A model generated the notes under the pieces. The model saw nothing but the letters and a program-made list of their open reading frames with translations, ran no database searches and was not told the DNA's origin. Source: Polaromonas eurypsychrophila (lineage in GTDB: Bacteria > Pseudomonadota > Gammaproteobacteria > Burkholderiales > Burkholderiaceae_C). From it: a stretch of DNA of 64,000 nt. The position numbers were made by a program, and so were the translations under genes. The DNA lies in the NCBI RefSeq assembly GCF_014641715.1, contig NZ_BMIG01000017.1:1-64000 (forward strand), in the 5' to 3' direction. This document shows, one piece after another, positions 53,362 through 62,050 of the stretch (position 1 is its first letter; each line of letters starts with the position of its first letter).

Positions 53362-53945
53362 GGCGTCACCGAGCCCATCACCTGCAGGCTGCCGTCGGCT
53401 GCCGGCCGAACCACCACCCCTTCGGCCGAGGTCGGGTTCACACCCGTCAGCGCCGTGATGTTGACCTGGTGCGTCACCACGACCAAGGTGCCGGGGCCAC
53501 GCCAGCGCACCAGAATGGCGCGGGCCTGCGCCGTCTGTGCATCGCTGATCCCGGACGATCTGCCGAAAAACGAATTGAAGGCCGGCTCGTCCTTCACAGC
53601 CTCATTGCCAAACGCCAGCCGCGCCGTGTCACGCGTGCGGCACCACTGCGAGCTCAGCACCGCACCCACATTGATCTTGCGGCTGCGGAACTGCTCCCCC
53701 AGCTTGCGCGCCTCGGCCCGGCCCGTGTCGTCCAGGTTGCGCTGCGTCGGGCAGTCGTTGAGCTTGAAGTTGGCCGGGTCGCCGATGCCGGGTGCAGTCG
53801 CGTGGCGGAACAGCACGATGGCGCCGGGCTGATTCAGGTCAGGCCAGGCGTCTGCGGCGGAGGCCACGGATACTGCAGATGCCAGCAGCGCAGCGCCCAA
53901 AAAGGGTGCAATGGACGGGATCAGGGAGGGGATCAGGCGGTTCAT
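53358..53945 (-). CDS. Exported histidine phosphatase-superfamily protein
   Basis: The 195-residue protein has a signal peptide (PSIAPFLGAALLASAVSVAS), the phosphatase start IVLFRHATAPG (RHA instead of RHG), and VVVTHQVNITALTG with the second His. It belongs to a branch of exported, often lytic-related SixA/phosphoglycerate-mutase-like proteins. Start is ATG 53945 or a GTG two codons earlier. Confidence 0.82.
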   Translation of the reverse strand: MNRLIPSLIPSIAPFLGAALLASAVSVASAADAWPDLNQPGAIVLFRHATAPGIGDPANFKLNDCPTQRNLDDTGRAEARKLGEQFRSRKINVGAVLSSQWCRTRDTARLAFGNEAVKDEPAFNSFFGRSSGISDAQTAQARAILVRWRGPGTLVVVTHQVNITALTGVNPTSAEGVVVRPAADGSLQVMGSVTP

Positions 53946-54002
53946 ACCCACAGGCTAACAAAGCAGGCTTATCCGAGTGGGTTGTGGGTGCAAGTTGCCA
54001 GT

Positions 54003-54240
54003 CCCCGCCCTGCCGCCTCCCCGCCCGTCATCCCGCATCTCTTCTTGTCATCCCGGGCTTGACCCGGGATCCATGCAGCCTGAACCACCGTCGCGTGGAT
54101 GCAGCCATGGATTGCGGGTCAGGCCCGCAATGACAGCCGGGGAGATGAGTGTCCCCCCACCGAATGTCATCCCACCTCCCGGCCTGTCATCCCGCATCCT
54201 TTCTTGTCATCCCCGGGCTCGACCCGGGATCCATCCCGCA
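54003..54240. repeat. Palindromic intergenic repeat, minus copy plus partial second copy
   Basis: GTCATCCCGGGCTTGACCCG GGATCCATGC, CACCGTCGCGTGGATGCAGC and ATTGCGGGTCAGGCCCGCAA TGACAGCC are the inverse of the 51198-51330 unit. A second CGTCATCC-GGGCTCGACCCGGGATCCAT block follows near 54210. No gene is supported from 53946 to 54291. Confidence 0.75.
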
Positions 54241-54291
54241 ATGCCCGAGTCGGTTGCCTGCGCGCCGCTTCCGGGGCAAGATAAGGTCTAC

Positions 54292-55329
54292 ATGTTTTTC
54301 CAATGGCCCCACTATCTCTGGCTGATGCTGGCCCTGCCGCTGCTGCCGGTGCTCTACCTCTGGCTGCTGCGGCGTAGAGGCAAGCTTGCCGTGCGCTACA
54401 GCAACCTGGGCATGGTGCGCGCTGCGTCCACCGGGCGCGCCTGGCGGCAACATGTTCCGCCTGCCCTGCTGCTGCTGGCCCTCGCCGGTTTGCTGCTGGC
54501 AACGGCGCGGCCGATGGCGAAGGTGCCGCTGCCCTGGGCCCGCACCACCATCATCCTGGCGATGGACGTGTCGCTCAGCATGCGCGTCAGCGACGTCAAG
54601 CCCACCCGCATGGTGGCCGCGCAAGAAGCGGCAAAACTGTTCCTGAAAGACCTGCCCAGAAAGATCGAGGTCGGTCTGGTCACCTTTGCAGGCAGCAGCC
54701 AGGTGGCGCATGCCGCAACGCTGGACCGCCCCGCCCTGGTCACAGCGATCGACGGATTTCAGATGCAGAGAGGCACCGCTATCGGCAGCGGCATCGTGAG
54801 CAGCCTGATCGAGCTGTTCCCGGACCACGGCATCAGCTTGGAAGAGCTGACCTTCGGCATCAAGCCGCGCGGACGCAGCCTCGACGACAAGGACAAACCA
54901 CCGCCCCTGCAGATCACCCCCGTGGCGCCGGGCTCCTACGATGCCGCGGCCATCATCCTGCTCAGCGATGGCCGCCGCACCACCGGCGTCGACACCCTGG
55001 AAGCAGCCAAGATGGCCGCCGACCGCGGCGTGCGCGTCTACGTCATCGGCCTGGGCAGCGTCAACGACTCCGGCACCATGCCCGAAGGCATGCCGATCTA
55101 TTTGCAACTCGACGAACCCACCCTGCGGGAGGTGGCCCGCATGACCGGCGGCGAGTACCACCATGCAGGCACAGCGGAAGCGCTGCGCAGCGTTTACGAA
55201 AACCTGGGGTCGAGAGTGCAGGTGCAGACGCGCGAGACCGAGGTTTCGGCCTTGCTGGCTTTGTTGTCGGCGGGGTTGGCGCTGGCGGCGGGGGTTTGCT
55301 CGCTGGTGTGGTTTCGGCGGGTTGTTTGA
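54292..55329 (+). CDS. VWA-domain membrane protein (BatA-like)
   Basis: The 345-residue protein has an N-terminal pair of membrane helices (HYLWLMLALPLLPVLYLWLL, PALLLLALAGLLLA), a von Willebrand A domain with the MIDAS motif DVSLSM near 92 and the later LSDGRRTTG, and a final membrane helix. BatA-type proteins act with MoxR ATPases, but no MoxR gene is present here. The 3' end is followed directly by a fragment of another gene on the opposite strand. Confidence 0.85.
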   Translation: MFFQWPHYLWLMLALPLLPVLYLWLLRRRGKLAVRYSNLGMVRAASTGRAWRQHVPPALLLLALAGLLLATARPMAKVPLPWARTTIILAMDVSLSMRVSDVKPTRMVAAQEAAKLFLKDLPRKIEVGLVTFAGSSQVAHAATLDRPALVTAIDGFQMQRGTAIGSGIVSSLIELFPDHGISLEELTFGIKPRGRSLDDKDKPPPLQITPVAPGSYDAAAIILLSDGRRTTGVDTLEAAKMAADRGVRVYVIGLGSVNDSGTMPEGMPIYLQLDEPTLREVARMTGGEYHHAGTAEALRSVYENLGSRVQVQTRETEVSALLALLSAGLALAAGVCSLVWFRRVV

Positions 55330-55332
55330 GGA

Positions 55333-55440
55333 TTTAGCTTCCCCAAGCATTTCCTTAAAACTCGGCAATGCGCCATCGCAGGCATCGAGCTTGAAGATCG
55401 ACGGCTTGTCGATGCCCGGCACGACGGTCTGACGGAGGGC
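55333..55440 (-). pseudogene. Gene fragment at the boundary of the defence-like cassette
   Basis: On the minus strand the stretch reads like protein (RQTVVPGIDKPSIFKLDACD, GALPSFKEMLGEAK, then stop at TAA 55333-55335) but has no start codon in context. It lies next to the 3' end of the VWA gene and the 3' side of the HEPN-like gene. It may be what is left of a gene disrupted when the neighbouring island arrived. I do not recognise the family. Confidence 0.3.
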
Positions 55441-55492
55441 GACGATGGCGCTAGGATGGTTAAGTCAGCAGAGACAAAGCAAGCCGAGCGGT

Positions 55493-56338
55493 TCAGAATT
55501 GCTTACCTGCCACCCAGAGCGCGCGTTGCTTGACCAACAGCCGATATAGCTGATTTGCCTGCATAGTTTTGTTGCTACTGACCTTGTCGCAAAACAGGGA
55601 GTAATAGCGAATAAACAAAGACCGGTCCTGAGAATAAACTCCACTCCAATCATTGGATGGAACACGCGACAGAATCTCGTTAAATAGAAAATTGTTCAGC
55701 GTTTTAGCGATGCCAATTGCAATTGCGATAGCGTTTTGAAGTGCTACGTAGTCGAGCTTTAGGGGTTTCTCAAGCAGATTTTTGTGCTCGGAGAAACCTA
55801 GCGAGATGGCATTGCTAGTTCCCAGCTTTCCAAATCGGTGTACCGCACAGTGCCTCAGTTGACAAACACGAACATAGTCCTCAATAGACTTTTCCAAGTC
55901 TGCAGGGAAGGCCCCCTTTATTGCCAACAAATCACGCAACGCCTCGTGAATGCTCTTTTTACTAATAAAAGATCGACGCTCGAGTATTGCTTCTGGCAAC
56001 AAATCTTTTGATAAGTGAAGAGCGGCACCAAACGACACGTCTTTATCGTTCACGGCCGCTTGGCTTTCTTCATCGAGTGAAATAATTTTTCTAAGCAATG
56101 TTCGAATGAAACTCTCTACAGCCGCAATTACCCCCAAAAGAACAAGCTGCCCTTGAAACGGATCAAAGTTCAGTGGCTGAGGCGCGAGTTTATTTATAGC
56201 TGCGACACGATTGAGGAATTCATCGATTGGCGAATCTAACGACTCCTTGTAGAGCCTATCAAATAGAGCGTGCGTGATGAATACCGGATTTGCCGGTGCG
56301 ACACAAACCGACAGCTTGGAACGAAAGTTAGTCGCCAT
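55493..56338 (-). CDS. HEPN-like hypothetical protein of the methyltransferase/ATPase cassette
   Basis: The 281-residue protein is all-helical. Near residues 66-82 it has VLLGVIAAVESFIRTLL, and at 162-167 an R-x4-H motif in CQLRHCAVHRFGKL. This order (hydrophobic helix with Glu, then R-x4-6-H) is what HEPN RNases show, so I infer a HEPN fold; the similarity is by motif only. ATG 56338 lies two bases after the stop of the ATPase gene, so it is translationally linked and the last gene of the three. GC is low compared with flanks. Confidence 0.6.
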   Translation of the reverse strand: MATNFRSKLSVCVAPANPVFITHALFDRLYKESLDSPIDEFLNRVAAINKLAPQPLNFDPFQGQLVLLGVIAAVESFIRTLLRKIISLDEESQAAVNDKDVSFGAALHLSKDLLPEAILERRSFISKKSIHEALRDLLAIKGAFPADLEKSIEDYVRVCQLRHCAVHRFGKLGTSNAISLGFSEHKNLLEKPLKLDYVALQNAIAIAIGIAKTLNNFLFNEILSRVPSNDWSGVYSQDRSLFIRYYSLFCDKVSSNKTMQANQLYRLLVKQRALWVAGKQF

Positions 56339-56340
56339 GA

Positions 56341-58026
56341 TTACGACAAAAATTCTGTGATCGTAAGAGCGACCTTGCCAATGATCCCACTGGCTCGGAC
56401 CGGCCCCACATAGCTTGCCCGCTGTAGATCTCCTGAAGCATTTTGAGAGGCGTAGACATGGCCCACGTTTCGTATTTTGGTATCGCTGTGGATCCGAGCT
56501 ATCAACGCCTCGCTGATTCCCGGTATTTTCTCCAGCGGCAATTTCATGCACTCCTCAAACAAGGACGAGGCTACTAACTCCGCACCGCAGTTATGGCAGA
56601 AGCGCTGAGATTCATTTATTCGCGCAGTGCTGCACTGCGGGCAGGGGGGCAAGTCCAACTTGAGGCTGATCAGCTCATCTGGTGTCAAAAGAGTAGACAA
56701 GTCTCTGCGTATAGGGTGCTTCGCAACTTGCCTTCGCATATACAACGATACTTCTCTGAACGAAGACCCTTTACCTTCGCGAAAAACACCCTGCTGTTGT
56801 AGGAACGCCAGATGGGGAATAAATCTATCGTATTTTCTATTCGGCCCATGAGATACCGCCTGCAGCGGAAAGAGCATTCCGATCTCCACCAAAAATCTGA
56901 GCATCCGTTCAGCTAAGGGGTTCCGAACACTGTCCTGCCTAACACCAAGGACAATATTTCGTGTACTGGAATCACCACCCTGCGCCGAAGCAATTTCCAT
57001 AACGGCTTTATCAAAAAATTTCCGCCCTGTTGAGACGACAGAAGAAAATTGTTTTAGTTTTATACCCAACGAGTCATATTCAGCGCCAATCAACTCCGTT
57101 TGACGTTCCACAATTTTGTTAATTTTCTGCTGGGACGTGCCGGCCTGAGTGTCAAGATATTCCCTCAACAATCGAAGATAAGCACGAGGCACCCCAAAAG
57201 CCACATACTTGAACAATTCCAGAGTATCCAGACTAATTCTTCCAACCTCTTCAGCAGTAAGGCGGAGACTCGCTATGTCACCCATGATTTGGCTGTAATT
57301 CGCATCTTCGACAGACAACCAGAGCGGCACCTCTTCGATTTCATGGGAGACGTGAAATGTTGGCCCATACTGAGTGGAGCCTGGATAGACCGATGCCTTA
57401 GGCGCAATAGTTTCACGTTTGAGCAAACGATATATATCGAAGAAGGCCGCTAGATATTGGTCTGCCAGACTCAGTGCGGCGTCGTCCAATAAGAAAATTG
57501 CTCGCTTTCGAGTGAACTGCTTGCACAAAATTGCGACAGCGGCCACCACGTGTTCAATAGTAAGGTTCCTGCCGAAACTTTCATACAGTTCCGCGCCACT
57601 ACCTCTCTCTAGCAGCGACACCAATTCACGAAGTTGGCTCTCGTCGTAGAAGTTACTTTTACCAGCCAACACATCACTTGACTGTTGGGCGTCACGTAGA
57701 AGCTCAAAGCAACTAAGAAGAAGTTTGGCCAGCACCCAAGAATGAAACCGTTGGAGCGCGTCGGGAGATTTTTTGAGCAATGGCTCAAGATTGAGATAGT
57801 GGCTAAAGTTGGCATAAAGCGCCAGCGGGGCAGAGACGGTTCTCATGGCATGTAAATACGTGTACCGCATCACATGAGTTTTTCCGGTGCCACGCGGTCC
57901 CACAAGCAACTTTGCCCCTGGGCCCAACAGTTTTTGGCGAGCGGTCCTAAATATGTCACCCTCTGCAAGAGTTTCGTCAATAGTCTGCAGGGAAAGTTGA
58001 TCTGCCCGCTCTTCGAATTCAGCCAT
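56341..58026 (-). CDS. ORC/AAA-like ATPase with C-terminal zinc ribbon and HhH
   Basis: The 561-residue protein begins with a P-loop (GPRGTGKTHVMRY, Walker A at 43-50) and a Walker B-like KRAIFLLDDAAL near 180, in the style of ORC/Cdc6 or STAND-type defence ATPases. The middle is helical. Near 460-480 a zinc ribbon C-P-Q-C...C-H-N-C is followed by PLEKIPGISEALIARIHSD, a helix-hairpin-helix-like DNA-binding motif. ATG 58026 is preceded by GGAGG. It is the middle gene of the cassette, 41 bp after the methyltransferase and 2 bp before the HEPN-like gene. Confidence 0.75.
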   Translation of the reverse strand: MAEFEERADQLSLQTIDETLAEGDIFRTARQKLLGPGAKLLVGPRGTGKTHVMRYTYLHAMRTVSAPLALYANFSHYLNLEPLLKKSPDALQRFHSWVLAKLLLSCFELLRDAQQSSDVLAGKSNFYDESQLRELVSLLERGSGAELYESFGRNLTIEHVVAAVAILCKQFTRKRAIFLLDDAALSLADQYLAAFFDIYRLLKRETIAPKASVYPGSTQYGPTFHVSHEIEEVPLWLSVEDANYSQIMGDIASLRLTAEEVGRISLDTLELFKYVAFGVPRAYLRLLREYLDTQAGTSQQKINKIVERQTELIGAEYDSLGIKLKQFSSVVSTGRKFFDKAVMEIASAQGGDSSTRNIVLGVRQDSVRNPLAERMLRFLVEIGMLFPLQAVSHGPNRKYDRFIPHLAFLQQQGVFREGKGSSFREVSLYMRRQVAKHPIRRDLSTLLTPDELISLKLDLPPCPQCSTARINESQRFCHNCGAELVASSLFEECMKLPLEKIPGISEALIARIHSDTKIRNVGHVYASQNASGDLQRASYVGPVRASGIIGKVALTITEFLS

Positions 58027-58067
58027 GGGTCTCACTCCTCCAATTATTTTTCTCTTTATCGCTCTGA

Positions 58068-59300
58068 CTAAATATGTACAGGAAAAGCGAGAAGATCAGT
58101 CTTGGTAAGCTGCTTAGCACTGACGCCGTAGGCTCGCGACGCAAGCCAGGCCTTTCCTTCTAAACTCGTCAACTGCGCCAATACCGCGATTCGATATTGT
58201 TTGGGCACTCGCAGAACATATACGCAGTCAGTGACCACTGCAGTGCCTCGGGAGATTCCGACAACCTTGTCTTCAAGATTTCGTCCAACTCTCCCGATCA
58301 AAATATCCCCACTCTCCGCCACCGTTAGTCTCGCATCTACCGGTTTTTTTCGGAATCCCAGTTTTTGCAGATCTATCCAACAGCCGCGCGCATCAGAAAT
58401 GAGGTCCGTTGTGTGCAGCACCGGGAATGGATTACCGTTTCTTTCCGAACTACTGAGCGATCCCCGCTGAAGTTGGACACATATTGAGCCTAAGGAAATT
58501 GGACTGGCGCCTTCGCATGGAGTTTGAACATGATGAGCGTGGTATTCGAAGTCAAGTCGTTCGATCGCGTCTTCGACCTTAACGAGTAGTTCGTGTTGAA
58601 TGCCAAGATGCGCATCAAACCGCTGCAAAGGCACCGGACTCCTCGTTACATTACCTTTGCTTATCACCGCTATGTAAGCCTGTGCATCCGTATTTGTAAA
58701 TGAGTTTCGTGGAAGTCGAATAGTTCGATGCAACTGATATTGCTTGAGAAGTTGCTCTCGAAAGCGCCGATACTTTTTAGCTGACACCAAGGTGTCAGGC
58801 AGAACAATCCCCAGTGTCGCAGTCTCGTTAAGCAGCCTCAAATTCTGCGCTAGAAATAGTAGCGCAGCATCAACATCGCTCATAACAGGTAGACAGCCAC
58901 TGAAGCCCGCGTCTTCTAATATTTCTCCAAATCCTTTCCGCCATGCAGGCGTGATGAAAGGCGGATTACATACTGCAGCATCAATTGAACTGGCTTTCGC
59001 AGAGATTAGCCTAGGCAGGTCAGAGCTAAGCGCGTCTGCACGAATATGGCTATGACGGGATCCCCAATGGGCTGAAAAAAGTTTTCGCAATTTAGCGGAA
59101 GCCTTGCCGTCAACATCTACAGTTAACAACTCAGCATCAGCCCAGCGGCCTCCTGCTGCGAGTGAAAGGGAACCGCCCCCCGCCCCCAAGTCGAGGATTT
59201 TTGCGGGCGCCAACCCGTCCATCTGGTCAACTAGCAGGCTGCCAATAGTTTCTTTTGTGTAGTAACGACCAAGCCTGTCAGAGCCTTCAATTCTTTCCAA
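58068..59300 (-). CDS. N6-adenine DNA methyltransferase with specificity-subunit-like C-terminus
   Basis: The 410-residue protein has GRYYTKETIGSLLVDQM (near 10-28), SAM motif I ILDLGAGGGSLSLAA near 34-48, and the adenine-methylase motif NPPF near 112. The C-terminal 150 residues (about 260-410: SLGSICVQLQRGSLSSS, SGDILIGRVGRNLEDKVV, VVTDCVYVLRVP) resemble one target-recognition half of HsdS. It is thus an M-S type enzyme without a nuclease domain. It starts at TTG 59300 after GGAGGG. It is first in the three-gene cassette. Confidence 0.85.
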   Translation of the reverse strand: MERIEGSDRLGRYYTKETIGSLLVDQMDGLAPAKILDLGAGGGSLSLAAGGRWADAELLTVDVDGKASAKLRKLFSAHWGSRHSHIRADALSSDLPRLISAKASSIDAAVCNPPFITPAWRKGFGEILEDAGFSGCLPVMSDVDAALLFLAQNLRLLNETATLGIVLPDTLVSAKKYRRFREQLLKQYQLHRTIRLPRNSFTNTDAQAYIAVISKGNVTRSPVPLQRFDAHLGIQHELLVKVEDAIERLDFEYHAHHVQTPCEGASPISLGSICVQLQRGSLSSSERNGNPFPVLHTTDLISDARGCWIDLQKLGFRKKPVDARLTVAESGDILIGRVGRNLEDKVVGISRGTAVVTDCVYVLRVPKQYRIAVLAQLTSLEGKAWLASRAYGVSAKQLTKTDLLAFPVHI

Positions 59301-59552
59301 GATGCTATTCCCTCCAGCTAACAGAGATTACAACACGTGAGCGCGCTAGCAGTCACCCACCAACTGAAGGTAGCTTGAGACGGAGTTCGAGATGGTGGAT
59401 GGGGCGTCAGGCCGCACTGACCTCTTACTGGACGTGGGACCCCTCCCACACAAGCTCAGGCATTGCAGCAGTATCGCCATGCTGAAGCGGCGCGCACGCT
59501 GAAGGAACAGGTTCACTCAGGCCCTGCATTCCCTCAACCCCACAGGACCCCC
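59301..59552. other. Boundary between the cassette and downstream small-protein gene
   Basis: No supported gene. The stretch passes from AT-rich (next to the methyltransferase) to GC-rich. It contains the short palindrome GTGGGACCCCTCCCAC near 59430-59450 and the promoter/leader for the gene at 59553. Confidence 0.4.
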
Positions 59553-59741
59553 ATGACCGACCCACGCAACATTGCCCACGATAAAAAAGTTCAGCAAGAA
59601 AAGAAACACCGCGGCGAAGAGATCGCTCCGGGCGCGGAGCATGCCGTTCAGCCCGGCAAGAAACCGCATCTTGCCACCACCGACGACAAGCCCGAGACCG
59701 ACGGTGATATGGCTGAGAAGGACGAGCAGCCTGCGGGCTAA
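59553..59741 (+). CDS. Small hydrophilic hypothetical protein
   Basis: The 62-residue protein is highly charged (TDPRNIAHDKKVQQEKKHRG then EEIAPGAEHAVQPGKKP and DDKPETDGDMAEKDEQP), with no hydrophobic segment, like some disordered stress proteins. ATG 59553 has only a weak Shine-Dalgarno. It is followed 16 bp later by a strong terminator. I do not recognise a function. Confidence 0.6.
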   Translation: MTDPRNIAHDKKVQQEKKHRGEEIAPGAEHAVQPGKKPHLATTDDKPETDGDMAEKDEQPAG

Positions 59742-59756
59742 GCGACCTTCCCAACG

Positions 59757-59793
59757 AAAAAGCCTGCTGCATAAATGTGCAGCAGGCTTTTTT
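59757..59793 (+). terminator. Intrinsic terminator
   Basis: AAAAAGCCTGCTGCA, loop TAAATG, TGCAGCAGGCTTTTTT: a perfect 15-bp A/T-ended stem with T-run. It terminates transcription from the 59553 gene and can work in both directions. Confidence 0.93.
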
Positions 59794-59861
59794 CATGTCG
59801 GGGGCGGTCAGCATCGGGCCCTTGCCCATCACGTACAGCAGACGTAACAAGCCGCCGCGCA

Positions 59862-60027
59862 AGGGAAGCGCTGAACAAGTCCTGGCGGATGAGCAGCGGC
59901 CGGATCGGGATGGGATGCAAGGCGGATTTCACAGCCAATAGCCCAGCTATTGGCAAGGAATTCAACGCAGCAGACCGCCCGAGCCCGGATGATCGCGCGC
60001 CGCGGGGGACTTGTTCAGCGCTTCCCT
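59862..60027. mobile_element. MITE-like element, 166 bp, perfect 21-bp terminal inverted repeats
   Basis: The arms AGGGAAGCGCTGAACAAGTC + C (59862-59882) and their exact inverse (60007-60027) bound a 124-bp interior without coding capacity. The interior holds a perfect hairpin CCAATAGC-CCA-GCTATTGG (59934-59952). The right arm overlaps the stop codon of the GST gene at 60026. No clear target duplication is seen. The terminal GGGAAGCGCTGAACAAGTCC looks like that of an insertion-sequence family, but I cannot name it with certainty. Confidence 0.9.
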
Positions 60028-60667
60028 ATTTCAGCAGCAGCTTCATGCCAGGGTCTCCCTTGGCCATGGCGGCGATATAGGCCGGGCGCTGCGCAATGCG
60101 GGCAAGGTAGGCCAGCAGGTTCGGATAAGCGCTGATATCCCAGGGCTGGAAGTAGCGCATGGTGGTCAGGGTGAACACATTCATGATGTCCGCTGCGGTA
60201 AACGCGCTACCGGCGAAGTACGGTGCCTCGCCCAACCGTGCCTCGACCATGGCCAAGGCCCGTGTCACACGTTCTTGCGCCGACAGTGTGGCGGGGTGGC
60301 CTTTTGCCGCCTCGATACGGCCCAACACCATGTTGCGTCCCAGATGAGGCTGCAGGTTGCCGTTGGGGAAGTGGAACCAGTAAAGGTAGTTGCCGAAATC
60401 AGGATGCTCTGGCGGCAGCGCCAAGCGCCCGCCACCATGCCTGGCAATGATGTATTGCACGATCGCGCCCGATTCGGCAATCTGTACGTCACCATCGGTC
60501 ATCACCGGAGCCGTTCCGGCCGGGTGCAGCGCGCGCAATTCGGGCGGCGCAAGCCGTGTCACCGGATCACGGGTGTAATGCTTGAGCTCGTAGCCAATGG
60601 CGAGCTCTTCGCACAGCCATACGACGCGTTCAGATTGCGAGATGCCAAGGTGGTGGATGGTGAGCAT
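60026..60667 (-). CDS. Glutathione S-transferase
   Basis: The 213-residue protein has a thioredoxin-fold N-terminus (TIHHLGISQSERVVWLCEEL, then PAGTAPVMTDG and ESGAIVQYIIAR) and a helical C-terminal domain (SAFTAADIMNVFTL). Its TAG stop codon and last bases lie in the right arm of the MITE at 59862, so the original C-terminus may have been different by a few residues. ATG 60667. No paralogue relation to the 32665 GST is obvious beyond family. Confidence 0.88.
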   Translation of the reverse strand: MLTIHHLGISQSERVVWLCEELAIGYELKHYTRDPVTRLAPPELRALHPAGTAPVMTDGDVQIAESGAIVQYIIARHGGGRLALPPEHPDFGNYLYWFHFPNGNLQPHLGRNMVLGRIEAAKGHPATLSAQERVTRALAMVEARLGEAPYFAGSAFTAADIMNVFTLTTMRYFQPWDISAYPNLLAYLARIAQRPAYIAAMAKGDPGMKLLLK

Positions 60668-60732
60668 GTGGCAGTCTACCCCGCACGCTTGACCAGCGGC
60701 AGCTGCGGTCACTGCAGCCAGTCAGGCGCGAA

Positions 60733-61926
60733 TCAAAGTGCCTTACCCAAGCGCGCCACACCCTCTTCGATCTTCCCCACATCGGCCGTCGCAAAGCTGA
60801 GCCGGAAGGTACTCACATCCGGCTCACCCGCAAAGAACGGCGCACCCGGCACGAAGGCCACGCCCTGGTTTATCGCCCTTTTTGCAAACTCGCCAGCATC
60901 CTTGGTCTTGCCGCCCGCCCCCGTGAGGCGCGCCCAGAAAAACAGGCCGCCTTGCGGCTGGGTGAACTCGATGGCGTCGCCTAACTCGCGCTTGAGGGCC
61001 GCGCCCATCGCCAGCGCGCGCTCGCCGTAGGCCTTGCGGACTTTCGCCAGGGTGGCGGGCATGCGGCCGGCCTTCAGATACTGCGCGGCGGTCGCCTGGG
61101 CGAAGGTGCTGGTGTGGGCGTCGCTGAACTGCTTGCACATGGTCGCCTTGGCCAGCAGCTCGGCTGGGGCGATCATCCAGCCCACGCGCAAGCCGGGGCT
61201 CAGCACCTTGCTCATGGAGCCGCAATGCGCGATCAGCTCGCGGCTGCCGGGCACGTCTTTGCTCAGGCTCAGGATGGACGGCGGCGGCGCTTCGTTGAAG
61301 TAGAGGTCGCCATACGGGTCGTCCTCGACCACCAGAGTGTTGTACTTGACGGCCAGCGCCAGCACTTTTTTGCGGCGCTCCAGGCTCAGCATGGCGCCGC
61401 TGGGGTTGCCGAAGGTCGGGATCAAATAGACAAACTTTGGCTTGTGCTCGGCCATCAGCTTTTCGAGTTCGTCGGTGTCCACGCCATTGGCGTCGATGGG
61501 CGCGCTGACCAGGTCGGCGCCGTAGAGGCGGAAGCACTGGATCGTGGCCAGAAAGGTCGGGCCTTCGACGATCACCTTGTCGCCGGGGTCGATCATGGTT
61601 TTGCCGAGCAGGTCCAGCGCCTGCTGGCTGCCGGTGGTGACGATCAGGCCGTCGGGCGCCACAGTCACGCCCTTGCTGCCCATGAAGGCGGCGAGCTGTT
61701 CGCGCAGCGGGTTGTAGCCTTCGGTCGCGCCGTATTGCAGCGCGCCGCCGGCTTCTTCAGTCAGGGCCTTGTTGGCGGCCTCTTTAATTCCTTCGACGTC
61801 GAACATGGCGCTGTCCGGAAAGCCGCCGGCAAAGCTGATGATGCCGGGCTTGCCCAGCAGCTTGAACAGTTCACGGATGGCAGAGGTCTCGACGTTGTTG
61901 AGGCGGTCGGCAAAGGGCAAAGGCAT
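60733..61926 (-). CDS. PLP-dependent aminotransferase, 2-aminoadipate aminotransferase-like
   Basis: The 397-residue fold-type I enzyme has the substrate-arm ISFAGGFPDSAMFDV, cofactor residues GSQQALDLLGKTM, TFGNPSGAMLS, VEDDPYGDLYF, and the Schiff-base Lys in CGSMSKVLSPGLRVGWM near 236. It resembles the LysN/2-aminoadipate and aromatic transaminase group, related to MocR enzyme domains but without a GntR head. The actual amino donor is unknown. ATG 61926 is chosen; the frame upstream is noncoding. Confidence 0.88.
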   Translation of the reverse strand: MPLPFADRLNNVETSAIRELFKLLGKPGIISFAGGFPDSAMFDVEGIKEAANKALTEEAGGALQYGATEGYNPLREQLAAFMGSKGVTVAPDGLIVTTGSQQALDLLGKTMIDPGDKVIVEGPTFLATIQCFRLYGADLVSAPIDANGVDTDELEKLMAEHKPKFVYLIPTFGNPSGAMLSLERRKKVLALAVKYNTLVVEDDPYGDLYFNEAPPPSILSLSKDVPGSRELIAHCGSMSKVLSPGLRVGWMIAPAELLAKATMCKQFSDAHTSTFAQATAAQYLKAGRMPATLAKVRKAYGERALAMGAALKRELGDAIEFTQPQGGLFFWARLTGAGGKTKDAGEFAKRAINQGVAFVPGAPFFAGEPDVSTFRLSFATADVGKIEEGVARLGKAL

Positions 61927-62050
61927 GGCGGGCTCTCTTTCTGCTGGGCATTGTCGCCAATTTGCGCGCAGCTTTCTTGCGGGGCGGGCGTTGGCGGCAG
62001 AATACCGGCATGCCGCCAGGTTTGTCATCCCCTTCATTTGAGGCGCATCC

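Noticed and set aside
59796..60025. Small open frames (75-101 codons) in the region after the terminator
   Set aside because: They read through the MITE and its inverted repeats and lack ribosome-binding sites.
61270..61300. CCTGAGCCTG-like word in the aminotransferase encoding SILSLSKDV, similar to the CTGAGCCTGTCGAAGG intergenic repeat
   Set aside because: The residues fit the family at this loop and the match is only 10 bases, so chance is more likely than a repeat insertion.
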